A stretch of DNA of 64,000 nt, taken from positions 4,052,991-4,116,990 of the forward strand of contig JAZAYU010000015.1 in the NCBI GenBank assembly GCA_038501625.1, in the 5' to 3' direction. Shown here piece after piece: positions 43,859 through 55,839 of the stretch. The position numbers and the translations under genes are program-made. The DNA is from Corbicula japonica. Taxonomy: Eukaryota; Mollusca; Bivalvia; Venerida; Cyrenidae. The notes under the pieces are model-generated. The model made no database searches. It saw only the letters and a program-made list of their open reading frames with translations, and was not told the origin of the DNA. The first letter of the stretch is position 1. Each line of letters opens with the position of its first letter.

Positions 43859-46800
43859 CTAGGTGAATCGCTCTCCGATGACTGATTCCGATTCCGGGAG
43901 GACACGAACCCACAGCGGCGAGTGGCCGGTGATAATCAGCCAACGACCTAAACAACCGGCCAAGGATGTCCCCTTCGCCCCTCGTTATATTCATGCAGTT
44001 TCTTAAATAGTACTGAATAAAGAAACTTGGTTTATACTAGGGATGACAACGAGTACTCGAGTAACTACTTTAGATATTGCCTTGAAACTTGAAATATATT
44101 TTCACCATCAAAATCTACATCATAACCAACAAGACCCATAACCCTGCTTCCAATATTTTTCAAATTATGCCCCTTTTTCACTTACATTTTTGTGTTAAGC
44201 AAAATATACACTTGGCCCTTAACTTCGTTATGAATGAAGGGATTTCAAAATAACTTGGCACAAATGTTCACCATGACAAGGCGGTTTGTCGCGTACAATA
44301 CCCATGCCTGTGGGTCCAAGGGCAAGGTCACCGTTACTAAAAATAGAATTTTCTTGCATAATCATGTCCGCTCTGTAACTTTGTTATTTCTTATTGGATT
44401 TTTAAATTATTGGTATAATTGTTCACCATATCTGTTACTAAAAATAGATTTTTCTTGTCCGGGCTGTTACTTTGTTATGAATAGAGGGATTTCAAAATAA
44501 CTTGGCACAAATGTTCACCATGACAAGGAGGTGTGTCGCGAACAATACCCATGCCTGTAGGTCCAAGGTCAATGTCACTGTTACTAAAAATAGAATTTTC
44601 TTGCATAATCATGTCCGCTCTGTCACTTTGTTATTTCTTATTCATTTTGGATTTTTAAATTATTGGTATAATTGTTCACCATATATGTTACTTAAAATAG
44701 AATTTTCTTGTCCGGGCTGTTACTTTGTTATGAATAGAGGGATTTCAAAATAACTTGGCACAAATGTTCACAATGACAAGGCGGTGTGTCCGCACAATAC
44801 CCATGCCTGTAGATCCAAGGTCAAGGTCACTGTTACTAAAAATAGAATTTTCTTGTCAGGCTGTAACTTCGTTATGAATGGAGGGATTTCAAAATAACTT
44901 GGCACAAATGTTCGCCATGACAGGGCGGTGTGTTGCGTACCATACCCATGCCTGTAGGTCAAAGGTCAAGGTCACTGTTACTAAAAATAGAATTTTCTTG
45001 TCCAGGCTGTAACTTTGTTATGAATAGAGGGATTTCAAATTAAATTTGCACAAATGTTCACTATGACAAGACAGTGTGTCCGCACAATACCCTAGCCTGA
45101 AGGTCCAAGGTCAAGGTCACTGTTACTTAAAATAGAATTTTCTTGTCCGGGCTGTAACTTCATTTTAAATGGAGAGATTTCAAGTAACTTGACACAAATG
45201 TTCACCATGACAGGGCGGTGTTTTGCGTACCATACCCATGCCTGTAGGTCAAGGTCACTGTTACTAAAAATAGAATTGTCTTGTCCGGGCTGTAACTTCG
45301 ATAGGAATAGAGTGATTTCAAAATAACTTGGCAGAAATGTTCACCATGACAAGGTGGTGAGTTGTGTATCATGTCCATGCCTGTAGGTCCAATGTCAAGG
45401 TCACTGTTACTAAAAATAGAAATTTCTTGTCCGGGCTATAACTTTGTTTTGAATTTAGGGTTTTCAAAATAACTTGGCACAAATGTTCATCATGACACGA
45501 TGGTGTGTCCCGTACCATGCCCATGCCTGTAGGTCCAAGGTCAAGGTCACTGTTACTAAAATAGAATTTTCTTGTCAGGGTTGTAACTACGTTAGGAATA
45601 GAGTAATTTCAAAATAACTTGGCAGAAATGTTCACCATGACAAGGTGGTGAGTTGTGTATCATGTCCATGCCTGTAGGTCCAATGTCAAGGTCACTGTTA
45701 CTAAAAATAGAAATTTCTTGTCCGGGCTATAACTTTGTTTTGAATTTAGGGTTTTCAAAATAACTTGGCACAAATGTTCACCATGACAAGGCGGTGTGTT
45801 GCGTACATTACCCATGCCTGTAAGTCCAAGGTCTAGGTCACAGTTACTAAAACTTGAATTTACTTGTTCGGGCTATAACTTCTTTATGAAAGAAGGGATT
45901 TCAAAAAAACCTGGCACAAATGTTCACTATGACGTTGCATTGCATTACCACCAACTTCTTCACAGACATTTCCGTAATGTGAAGACAACAGTGCCACAAA
46001 TACAAATAATTTACATGATCTTCAAGTTTATGCATATTCTTATAATTACTCGAACATCACTGTCTTTGAAATGCTATTATTCCCATCATTGCACTTGAGT
46101 GTCTGAAAACGATGCAAAGCGGGGGCATCCGTGTCCTATGGACACATTTCTAGTTTCACTTATATTTTCACTTAAGTGCACTTCATCGATAACTTTGCAA
46201 ATACTTAAGGTATCAACTTCAAACTTCCATTATATTTTCATTTCAGTTCTTTTTCTGTAACATTACTGAAGTGATTGATATTTGACTAAAAGTAAATGTC
46301 TCTTATAAAAAATTACTAACAAGTTTTCTAACAAATTCAGAAATATTTCATAGTTATTCCCCTATTCAGTTTAATATTTATGGTACATTAAGGAATTATT
46401 TCTGTTATTTAAAATGAATTTCTCCCTTACCATTCACGTGTTAATATTTTTCCTGATTGCACATGAATGTATGGCCATAGCTGTTATTGTTTAAATCTTA
46501 AAATTGCATTTGTTTCAAATGATTCGAATAGTCAAGCATGCTGTCTCCTCTGTCAGCTCTTGTTTATTCACTACTTGTGTTGCCAACATCTTACAGTGTG
46601 AAGTCGGCAGTCTAGCAGTCTAGCAGCTGGCAGTATAAAATTTGACAGTCTAGCAGCACGGCAAACGTGTAATGCTCGGCAAATGTGATTTAACGTGACA
46701 TATTCAAAAACGCATATTTTTTTAAATTTATTATTTATTTTTGAGAAAATAGCAAAAAAGAATTGAAATTTTAAAAATCAGACAATGACCTAAAAGAACA

Positions 46801-47138
46801 TTAGAGTCAAGACTGGTGCACTGTGGTTATATGCGCACAAAATATAATCTTTTGCTATTGATTAAATAGAAGAAAATTCCTTGAAATCCTCTTATGTGGT
46901 GAAAAGGCTGCAAGCTATTATTTATTTTGTGGCTTTTTGAACTAACACTGTTATATGAGCCAGTCTCTGAGAAAAGACCCCTATCAAATAAGTGGTATCA
47001 TTTTTTTACATTAAAATAAAATTTCGCGCAGAAGGCAAACACTACATTTTAGGAAGAAAATTAAGCATCTGTATTTATTTCCATGGATAAGATATGCCAT
47101 GGATTGATTTCCTAGGGATTTAATTTCGCGCATTTTCT
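43859..47138. repeat. 3.27-kb tandem duplication, copy B
   Basis: Offset from copy A is 3,272 bp. By eye I find a 6-bp insertion (near 44643) and only about half a dozen substitutions, so the copies are over 99 percent identical. The junction shows only a CT (or CTAG) microhomology. It includes the second minisatellite (about 44217-45935). Confidence 0.93.
44217..45935. repeat. Minisatellite, about 145-bp unit (copy B)
   Basis: Same unit order as copy A, including the two long first units. The duplication therefore copied an already formed array. Confidence 0.92.
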
Positions 47139-47542
47139 CAAGCGGGAATTAAGAGAAGAGAAATTTAAAGTCACGCTAAATATAACGATACTTCACTTAA
47201 AAAAACCATAATGCTTTATCACCACTACTTAATAATTAAGCTTGTTTGTTGATTTTGTTATATTAAATATTCTTTGAAAAATAAACATACATATTTTTAA
47301 AGACAAATTTCACTAACAAAATAAACAAACACAAGGGACAATTTACGAAAGAGGAGATGTGTAACAATACCTTTTACTACCACCTACATGCCATTTTTCA
47401 GAGGCTGCCTCACATCAGTGGGATAAATCAATTATTTTGTCAAGAGCGCTAGTTATACACAATGCACTTTTATTCATACGAACAACATACTTTAACTTCA
47501 GATAATACAACTTATCAAATACATCACTGATATATAGAAGTG
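47139..47542. other. 3' flank of the Ly6 gene; no gene recognised
   Basis: AT-rich; would contain the 3' UTR of the minus-strand Ly6 gene ending at 47543. No clear repeat. Confidence 0.4.
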
Positions 47543-50500
47543 TTAAGGCACTGTAAGAATAATGATAATCATTATTGATATAACGTTTGAAAACACAAAT
47601 CGTCGTGGATCAGCATGGTTGCATAAATCCTCGGCGCAGCACGTTTTGCGCACACAACCACGAGACGTCTTGACGATCTCGGTACAGTTGCTGAAGTCAT
47701 CTCTCTCCTGACAGTCACTGGAACACCCTCGAACCGTCGACTTGTGAATCTTGTAACTGGCATTGTCGCCGGACTCGAACATCTCAAAATAGGTTTTCTG
47801 AAACACAACGGAAAGTTTACAATGATTGGTCATCTTTTATGACGTCGACAATCACTTAAATATGTATTCTGTTTTCCTGTTCATTACTTTTTTTCTGTCT
47901 TTATTTTTGTCTTCTGAAATCAATACACATTTTTAACGGGTTTACAATGTCTCCCCAAACAAAAATCTCGATCTGCAAGCTTATGACGTCATCAAATAGT
48001 GTCACAAGGGGCCATCAATATTTTGGCCGAAAATAGTTTAGTTGCAGTAATTACGCGAGAAACCATTTATTGCTTTATCTGAGGGATTGATAATTGTCTA
48101 ATAAGTGTTTAATTACCAACTTTTTAACTTAAATTATAGCGCCTGTATTGGGTCACTTGTTCTTTTGGTAACAAGATAGTCGTGTAACGTATACACATAA
48201 AAGCGTTTATCATATGAACATATGAAAGATTTTTGTCATATTTCTCTAGAATGCTCTTTGGTCGATATTCGTGATCTGTAACCAATATCCATGCATGAAC
48301 AGTGGCCGATATCCGCGATCAGTGGCCGATATCTATGATCAGTGCCCGATATTCATTATCGGTGGCCGATATCCATGAACAGTGGCCGATATCCATAATC
48401 TGTGTCCGATATTCATTATCGGTGGCTGATATCAATGAACAGTGGCCGATATCCATAATCAGTGTCCGATATTCATTATCGGTGGCTGATATCAATGAAC
48501 AGTGGCCGATATCCATAATCAGTGTCCGATATTCATTATCGGTGGCTGATATCAATGAACGACTTAAAACTGAACTGATCTACAGTTTGTCAACCAGTTC
48601 CGGTTATGAACCAGTTCCTGTAATTGTTTTTATTTCCTATCTCATGATAGAAATATTTCAATAGAACGGGTGAAGATGCTTATTAAGTTGCAATGAATAG
48701 CATTTGAATTGAACAATGACGAACTTGAATCTTTGATACATTGTTTACTTCTGGTCAAGCGCGGCATTAACTAAGACTAAAGCCGCACAATTTGCCAACG
48801 CGTAGCAGTTAAGCGTGACATCCATCGCATAAACGAAACTTAAATGACCCTAAACGGAAAAATGGTAATTTTAGTTTTCAATATTGTGTGCAATCATTGT
48901 CTTACCATCGCAAGCAAAATCATGTGCATATAATATTTGCATTCTGTTTTTTTTGTGGCAAGTGTTTCAACCAATTCCAGGTCAGTAGTTGTGAACAGCA
49001 GTTACTGTGATTCCAGAGTTGGAATTCTTTTCAAAGGATAAAATGGGAATGACAACTGATAAAAAAAAGTCACTTAGCTAGAGGATGTGGCTGGTTAACC
49101 TATTGGTCATGTCCCAAGATCATTAACACCCTACTTCAGAGATATCCTAGAGAAATATTTTAAAGTGTTCTCAGAAGTTAATTGGTCATAAGTATCTAGC
49201 AACCCACCACGGCCACCACGGCAACCCACCACGGCCAGCTCCACATAATGAGGGGTGGTGTTGTGCTACCATGTGATTATATCATTTCTACCCAATGTAA
49301 TGATGACTTTAAGGTTGTATCAAATGCAATATGTGCAATACCATACACGAAGGCTATTCAATGTGACTTGTGATGTAACGAGTGCTTAACTAATTTGAAT
49401 AATACTTTGATGAAAATTACTAACTTATTGCATACTTGTTTTATTTTATTTATTACACATTATTATCAGAATTATTTTGAACCTTAAGACAGAAAACGTG
49501 AAGATGTATTCGGTCGGTCAAAAACATTATACAGCTGTCAAATCTGGCAGTCAAAATCACTTTGAGAGATGATCCCCTATTTATAGTCGCATGATTCGTA
49601 ACTGACTGAATCAACCGGAACTTATTAAAACGTGTCTCTCAATAATTGCTAAATTTGTGGAATTAAACACATGCGGAGACTTAAATAATTGCAACATATT
49701 TTTGATAAGACATATTGCATATTTTACACACAAAAAAAGGAAATTCATATTATTGCTTTTAAATATTTTCTTCCACAACGGATAAAAATAGATTAACCGG
49801 AACTTGTTGACAAACTGAACTACTGTTTAGACTTACTTGACACGTCTGGCCAGCATGGCACATCTGTTCTGAAGCCAGGTAGCTGTCCGACGGATCATCA
49901 GCACAGTTGTCGGCTATATAGTATAGACTTACCTGACACGTCTGGCCAGCATGGTACATCTTTTCTGAAGCCAGGCAGCTGTCGACGGATCATCAGCACA
50001 GTTGTCAGCTATACAGTATAGACTTACATGACAAGTCTGGCCAGGATAGCACATCTTTTCTTAAGGCAGGCAGCTGTCCGACGGATCATCTGCACAGTTG
50101 TCGGCTATACAGTATAGACTTACCTGACACGTCTGGCCAGCATGGCACATCTTTTCTGAAGCCAGGTGGCTGTCCGACGGATCATCAGCACAGTTGTTGG
50201 CTATACGGTATAGACTTACCTGACAAGTCTGGCCAGGATAACACATCTTTTCTGAAGCCAGGTAGCAGTCCGACGGATCACCAGTACAGTTGTCAGCTAT
50301 ACAGTATAGACTTACCTCACACGTCTGGCCAGCATGGCACATCTTTTCTGAAGCCAGGCAGCTGTCCGACGGATCATCAGCACAGTTGTCAGCTATACAG
50401 TATAGACTTGCATGACAAGTCTGGCCTGGATAGCACATTTTTTCTGAAGCCAGGCAGCTGTCCGACGGATCATTTGCACAGTTGTCGGCTATACAGTATA

Positions 50501-50905
50501 GACTTACCTGACACGTCTGGCCAGCATGGCACATCTTTTCTGAAGCCAGGTGGTATCCGACGGATAATCAGCACAGTTGTTGGCTATACGGTTTAGACTT
50601 ACCTGACAAGTCTGGCCAGGATAACACATCTTTTCTGAAGCCAGGTAGCAGTCCGACGGATCATCAGCACAGTTGTCAGCTATACGGTAGACTCACCTGA
50701 TAAGTCTGGCCAGCATGGCACATCTTTTCTGAAGCCAGGTAGCTGTCTGACGGATCATCAGCACAGTTGTCGGCTATACAGTATAGACTTACCTGACACG
50801 TTTGGCCAGCATGGCACATCTTTTCTGAAGCCAGGTAGCTGTCCGACGGATCATCAGCACAGTTGTCGGCTATACAATGCCAACATAACAAACAATCCAC
50901 GTCAT
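47543..50905 (-). CDS. Ly6/LU three-finger domain protein, GPI-anchored (5' exon missing)
   Basis: On the minus strand, exon 50905-50793 follows TTGTAACAG and ends TGTCAG|GTAAGT. The last exon 47797-47543 follows TTGTGTTTCAG. Joined in phase 0 they give DDVDCLLCWHCIADNC, LASEKMCHAGQTCQ then KTYFEMFESGDNASYKIHKS, TVRGCSSDCQ, SNCTEIVKTSRGCV, and TCCAEDLCNHADP. This is the LU (Ly6/uPAR) layout: CxxC near the start, five Cys in the first half, then GC...C and a final CC.EDLCN. An extra Cys pair lies between (NC, GC). The end FVFSNVISIMIIIILTVP is a hydrophobic tail typical of GPI attachment. The first exon holds one spare base of a split codon, so an upstream signal-peptide exon is required; I cannot place it with confidence. 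Ligand and role unknown. Confidence 0.75.
47840..48285. other. Intron sequence of the Ly6 gene; nothing recognised
   Basis: Contains a tgacgtcat CRE-like motif near 47983 but no exon or repeat that I can identify. Confidence 0.4.
48290..48560. repeat. 20-bp/60-bp minisatellite (agtggccgatatccatgatc family)
   Basis: About thirteen degenerate 20-bp units organised as four 60-bp higher units. Because 60 is a multiple of 3, both strands stay open: plus gives repeats of VADINEQWPISIISVRYSLS, minus gives repeats of a DNEYRTLIMDIGHC-type unit. It lies in the Ly6 intron, with no flanking splice signals or start context, so I treat it as non-coding. Confidence 0.85.
48561..49800. other. Intron sequence of the Ly6 gene; no gene recognised
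   Basis: Only a small local repeat (gcaacccaccacggcca twice near 49200-49235). The rest is AT-rich and unremarkable. Confidence 0.4.
49815..50885 (-). repeat. 96-bp array: amplified 3' end of a Ly6 exon with its splice donor, about 11 copies
   Basis: Each minus-strand unit contains the exon 2 coding end (ADNCADDPSDSYLASEKMCH and AGQTCQ) followed by GTAAGTCTATACTGTATAG, then the next unit. Donor positions on plus (acttac) fall at 49831, 49927, 50022, 50118 and so on to 50787. The period of 96 bp is 32 codons and lacks stops, so several units read through (50534-50061 holds five). Small indels break the frame between blocks: a 2-bp loss between 50597 and 50691 ends the frame from exon 2 after the second unit. 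Confidence 0.9.
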
Positions 50906-51610
50906 CTGTTACAAGTTTTGGAAATAAAAATACAAGTTAGTCATGAAACATCTCGTAAGCTATAGTTGATAGACATTGGCAGACTTTATGGAGAAAACTT
51001 GTGTTAAAGCCTTAAATCTTCATTTTTCAAACTTTTTAAGAACCATCTGCTTTAGTATGTTACATCTGCGGATGCCATTTAAAAATAACAACAAATATAA
51101 CAAAAAAAACACAATTCTATATAACCTATAGCCATTTAATCAGCAATAGAATACCAATTCAATAAAACACCTATAATCTGAAAATATGGAATTCAATAAT
51201 TATTAAGATATGTTGCTGAACATAAACATCCGAACATTTTGGTATGTATTATTATAGAAAACGTGTAAGTCTTAGCGAGAATATATTAGACGAGAAACAA
51301 TTAACACAATAAAACAAGTTTAACATAATATAACTCCAACTATAGTAGGTTATAAGTCTAACAGCATACCATCCTCTCTATATCTTAGGATTTTTTTCTT
51401 GAATGTATTATTGGTATAATTGTTTCTCTATAGACGCCATTATGGGGTTATCTGGTTAACTCAAAATAGTAACTCATGCTTTATTCAGTAAGAAAATGAA
51501 CGACATTCTATTACCAGATGTTATTGGAACCAAACTGAATCTATGTTTTGTGGCCATATTGGCCATACTAGTATGAGTTTTCACCAGAAATTTAAATTAT
51601 TTTATCTAAA
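50906..51610. other. Intron upstream of the Ly6 exon; no gene recognised
   Basis: AT-rich unique sequence with no exon-like frame. Confidence 0.4.
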
Positions 51611-51615
51611 AGTTT

Positions 51616-51616
<1 letters not shown>

Positions 51617-51704
<88 letters not shown>

Positions 51705-51727
51705 AAGAAAGAAAGAAAGAAAGAAAA
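51617..51727. repeat. (GA)n then (GAAA)n microsatellite
   Basis: About 42 uninterrupted GA dinucleotides (51617-51700) are followed by about six GAAA units. The Arg-Glu and Ser-Leu frames it produces are not proteins. Confidence 0.97.
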
Positions 51728-51795
51728 AGCAAATATATAACTTATAGACAATATAATAGAAATAGAAAATAGAAAAGCCCACAATAGCAAAGCCC

Positions 51796-54700
51796 ACATA
51801 CATATGATAAGACAAAGGCATGTGGACAGATGTAAGAGAAGACAACTTACATATGATTAGACAAAGGCATGTGAACAGATGTAAGAGAAGACAACTTACA
51901 TATGATAAGACAAAGGCATGTGAACAGATGTAAGAGAAGACAACTTACATATGATAAGACAAAGGCATGTGAACAGATGTAAGAGAAGACAACTTACATA
52001 TGATAAGGCAAGGGCATATGAACAGATGTAAGAGAAGACAACTTACATATGATTAGACAAAGGCATGTAAACAGATGTAAGAGAAGACAACTTACATATG
52101 ATAAGACAAAGGCATGTAAACAGATGTAAGAGAAGACAACTTACATATGATAAGACAGGCATGTAAACAGATGTAAGAGAAGACAACTTACATATGATAA
52201 GGCAAGGGCATATGAACAGATGTAAGAGAAAACAACTTACATATGATTAGACAAAGGCATGTGAACAGATGTAAGAGAAGACAACTTACATATGATAAGG
52301 CAAGGGCATATGAACAGATGTAAGAGAAGACAACTTACATATGATTAGACAAAGGCATGTGAACAGATGTAAGAGAAGACAACTTACATATGATAAGGCA
52401 AGGGCATATGAACAGATGTAAGAGAAGACAACTTACATATGATAAGACAAAGGCATGTGAACAGATGTAAGAGAAGACAACTTACATATGATAAGGCAAG
52501 GGCATATGAACAGATGTAAGAGAAGACAACTTACATATGATAAGACAAAGGCATGTGGACAGATGTAAGAGAAGACAACTTACATATGATATGACAAAGG
52601 CATGTGAACAGATGTAAGAGAAGACAACTTACATATGATTAGACAAAGGCATGTGAACAGATGTAAGAGAAGACAACTTACATATGATAAGACAAAGGCA
52701 TGTGAACAGATGTAAGAAAAGACAACTTACATATGATAAGACAAAGGCATGTGAACAGATATAAGAGAAGACAACTTACATATGATAAGACAAAGGCATG
52801 TGGACAGATGTAAGAGAAGACAACTTACATATGATAAGACAAAGGCATGTAAACAAATGTAAGAGAAGACAACTTACATATGATAAGACAAGGGCATGTG
52901 AACAGATGTAAGAGAAGACAACTTACATATGAGAAGACAAAGGCATGTAAACAGATGTAACAGAAGAAAACTTACATATGATAAGACAAAGGCATGTGAA
53001 CAGATGTAAGAAAAGACAACTTACATATGATAAGACAAAGGCATGTGAACAGATATAAGAGAAGACAACTTACATATGATAAGACAAAGGCATGTGGACA
53101 GATGTAAGAGAAGACAACTTACATATGATAAGACAAAGGCATGTGAACAGATGTAAGAGAAGACAACTTACATATGATAAGACAAAGGCATGTGAACAGA
53201 TGTAAGAGAAGACAACTTACATATGATAAGACAAAGGCATGTGAACAGATGTAAGAGAAGACAACTTACATATGATAAGACAAAGGCATTTGAACAGATG
53301 TAAGAGAAGACAACTTACATATGATAAGACAAAGGCATGTAAACAGATGTAAGAGAAGACAACTTACATATGATAAGACAAAGGCATGTGAACAAATGTA
53401 AGAGAAGACAACTTACATATGATAAGACAAAGGCATGTAAACAGATGTAACAGAAGACAACTTACATATGATAAGACAAAGGCATTTGAACAGATGTAAG
53501 AGAAGACAACTTACATATGATTAGACAAAGGCATGTGAACAGATGTAAGAGAAGACAACTTACATATGATAAGGCAAGGGCATATGAACAGATGTAAGAG
53601 AAGACAACTTACATATGATAAGACAAGGGCATATGAGCAGATGTAAGAGAAGACAACTTACATATGATAAGACAAAGGCATGTGGACAGATGTAAGAGAA
53701 GACAACTTACATATGATATGACAAAGGCATGTGAACAGATGTAAGAGAAGACAACTTACATATGATTAGACAAAGGCATGTGAACAGATGTAAGAGAAGA
53801 CAACTTACATATGATAAGACAAAGGCATGTGAACAGATGTAAGAAAAGACAACTTACATATGATAAGACAAAGGCATGTGAACAGATATAAGAGAAGACA
53901 ACTTACATATGATTAGACAAAGGCATGTGGACAGATGTAAGAGAAGACAACTTACATATGATAAGACAAAGGCATGTAAACAAATGTAACAGAAGACAAC
54001 TTACATATGATAAGACAAGGGCATGTGAACAGATGTAAGAGAAGACAACTTACATATGAGAAGACAAAGGCATGTAAACAGATGTAACAGAAGAAAACTT
54101 ACATATGATAAGACAAAGGCATGTGAACAGATGTAAGAAAAGACAACTTACATATGATAAGACAAAGGCATGTGAACAGATATAAGAGAAGACAACTTAC
54201 ATATGATAAGACAAAGGCATGTGGACAGATGTAAGAGAAGACAACTTACATATGATAAGACAAAGGCATGTGAACAGATGTAAGAAAAGACAACTTACAT
54301 ATGATAAGACAAAGGCATGTGAACAGATATAAGAGAAGACAACTTACATATGATAAGACAAAGGCATGTAAACAGATGTAAGAGAAGACAACTTACATAT
54401 GATAAGACAAAGGCATTTGAACAGATGTAAGAGGAGACAACTGACATATGATAAGACAAAGGCATGTAAACAGATGTAACAGAAGACAACTTACATATGA
54501 TAAGACAAAGGCATGTGAACAAATGTAAGAGAAAACAACTTACATATGATAAGACAAAGGCATGTAAACAGATGTAACAGAAGACAACTTACATATGATA
54601 AGACAAAGGCATTTGAACAGATGTAACAGAAGACAACTTACATATGATAAGACAAAGGCATGTAAACAGATGTAACAGAAGACAACTTACATATGATAAG

Positions 54701-55174
54701 ACAAAGGCATGTGAACAAATGTAAGAGAAAACAACTTACATATGATAAGACAAAGGCATGTAAACAGATGTAACAGAAGACAACTTACATATGATAAGAC
54801 AAAGGCATTTGAACAGATGTAAGAGAAAACAACTTACAGATGATAAGACAAAGGCATGTGGACAGATGTAAGAGAAGACAACTTACATATGATAAGACAA
54901 AGGCATTTGAACAGATGTAAGAGAAGACAACTTACATATTATAAGACAAAGGCATGTGAACAAATGTAAGAGAAAACAACTTACAGATGATAAGACAAAG
55001 GCATGTGAACAGATGTAAGAGAAGACAACTTACATATGATAAGACAAAGGCATGTGAACAGATGTAAGAGAAGACAACTTACATATGATTAGACAAAGGC
55101 ATGTGGACAGATGTAAGAGAAGACAACTTACATATGATAAGACAAAGGCATGTGAACAAATGTAAGAGAAGACA
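51796..55174. repeat. 49-bp satellite array, about 69 copies, with higher-order repeat
   Basis: The monomer consists of acttacatatgataagacaa, aggcatgtgaacagatgtaa and gagaagaca. Variant monomers (gatatgac, atgagaag, agatataag, gtaacagaag) recur 1,127 bp apart: gatatgac at 52588 and 53715, atgagaag at 52931 and 54058. The higher-order period is therefore exactly 23 monomers. On the minus strand every monomer contains GTAAGT. Confidence 0.96.
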
Positions 55175-55438
55175 GCGTACTCCTGTCATCCCATCAAGGC
55201 TGTTGTTTGAACAAGTCCTTCTGACTTATTCCATCATCCAACATCCTGAAAACAGAAATGAAATAAAATACATGATAAGTCGATATTCATGCATAGTGAA
55301 TATGCTCCTCCTTTAAAGTCACTTATACGCTACTGTTTCCCAAATCCGCGATGGGCGCGAGTACTTATTTCAACTCATAAAGCAGTCATCCAGCGAAAAG
55401 AATATATTAAAGTTCTCAAGAAACACAATTTAAATTTC
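55175..55438. other. Flank of the satellite; no gene proven
   Basis: On the minus strand near 55290-55225 a short frame reads MHEYRLIMYFISFLFSG, which looks like a signal peptide and sits upstream of the Ly6 exon. No good splice donor in the needed phase follows it, so it is not joined to the gene. Confidence 0.25.
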
Positions 55439-55577
55439 ACTAAAACACAAATTTAACCCCAACGTTTCAGGGGAATAAACCTTTTACATGGATTTTACAT
55501 GAAAATTCATGTAAAAGCCCCTTGAAGAAGGGGGGTTAATCCTCCTGAAATGTTGGGATTAAATTTGTGTTTTAGTG
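55439..55577. repeat. MITE-like hairpin element, about 139 bp
   Basis: The left end cactaaaacacaaatttaac plus cccaacgtttcagg pairs with cctgaaatgttggg plus attaaatttgtgttttagtg on the right. A second inner inverted pair, ttttacatg and catgtaaaa, lies in the centre. No coding capacity. Confidence 0.85.
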
Positions 55578-55839
55578 AACAGAAACTTATATAGTTTGGA
55601 ATAACAACTTGCTTCCCAGTTGATGTAAACTTATAAACTACACTTTACATTGAAATCTCTTTCAGTAAGATGCGAACGTTCCGTATTTTCGACGATAGTT
55701 GTCTTAGCTGGTATTTGACCTAGTTTATCGACCAATCAAATATTGTTAGAATATCGCGGTTTATAAATTATGCAGAAAATTTAAAAAAAAAATATTTCGA
55801 TTGGTGGTTATTGTTAGCAAACAGACTTGACGTTTATAC

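Noticed and set aside
40962..46098. Several 64-100 codon frames (e.g. 40962-41228, 42518-42820 and their copies 3.27 kb downstream)
   Set aside because: They lie in a non-coding minisatellite of about 145 bp and recur with the repeat period. No domain or splice context supports them.
48302..48664. 120-residue repeat protein in the 48.3-kb minisatellite
   Set aside because: Both strands are open because the 60-bp period is divisible by three. There is no promoter or splice support, and it lies inside a Ly6 intron.
51543..51845. Arg-Glu and Ser-Leu repeat proteins in frames across 51.6-51.8 kb
   Set aside because: They are translations of a (GA)n/(GAAA)n microsatellite.
51796..55174. Regular repeats looking like a CRISPR array
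   Set aside because: The 49-bp units abut each other with no unique spacers, and the window is clearly from an animal genome with introns.
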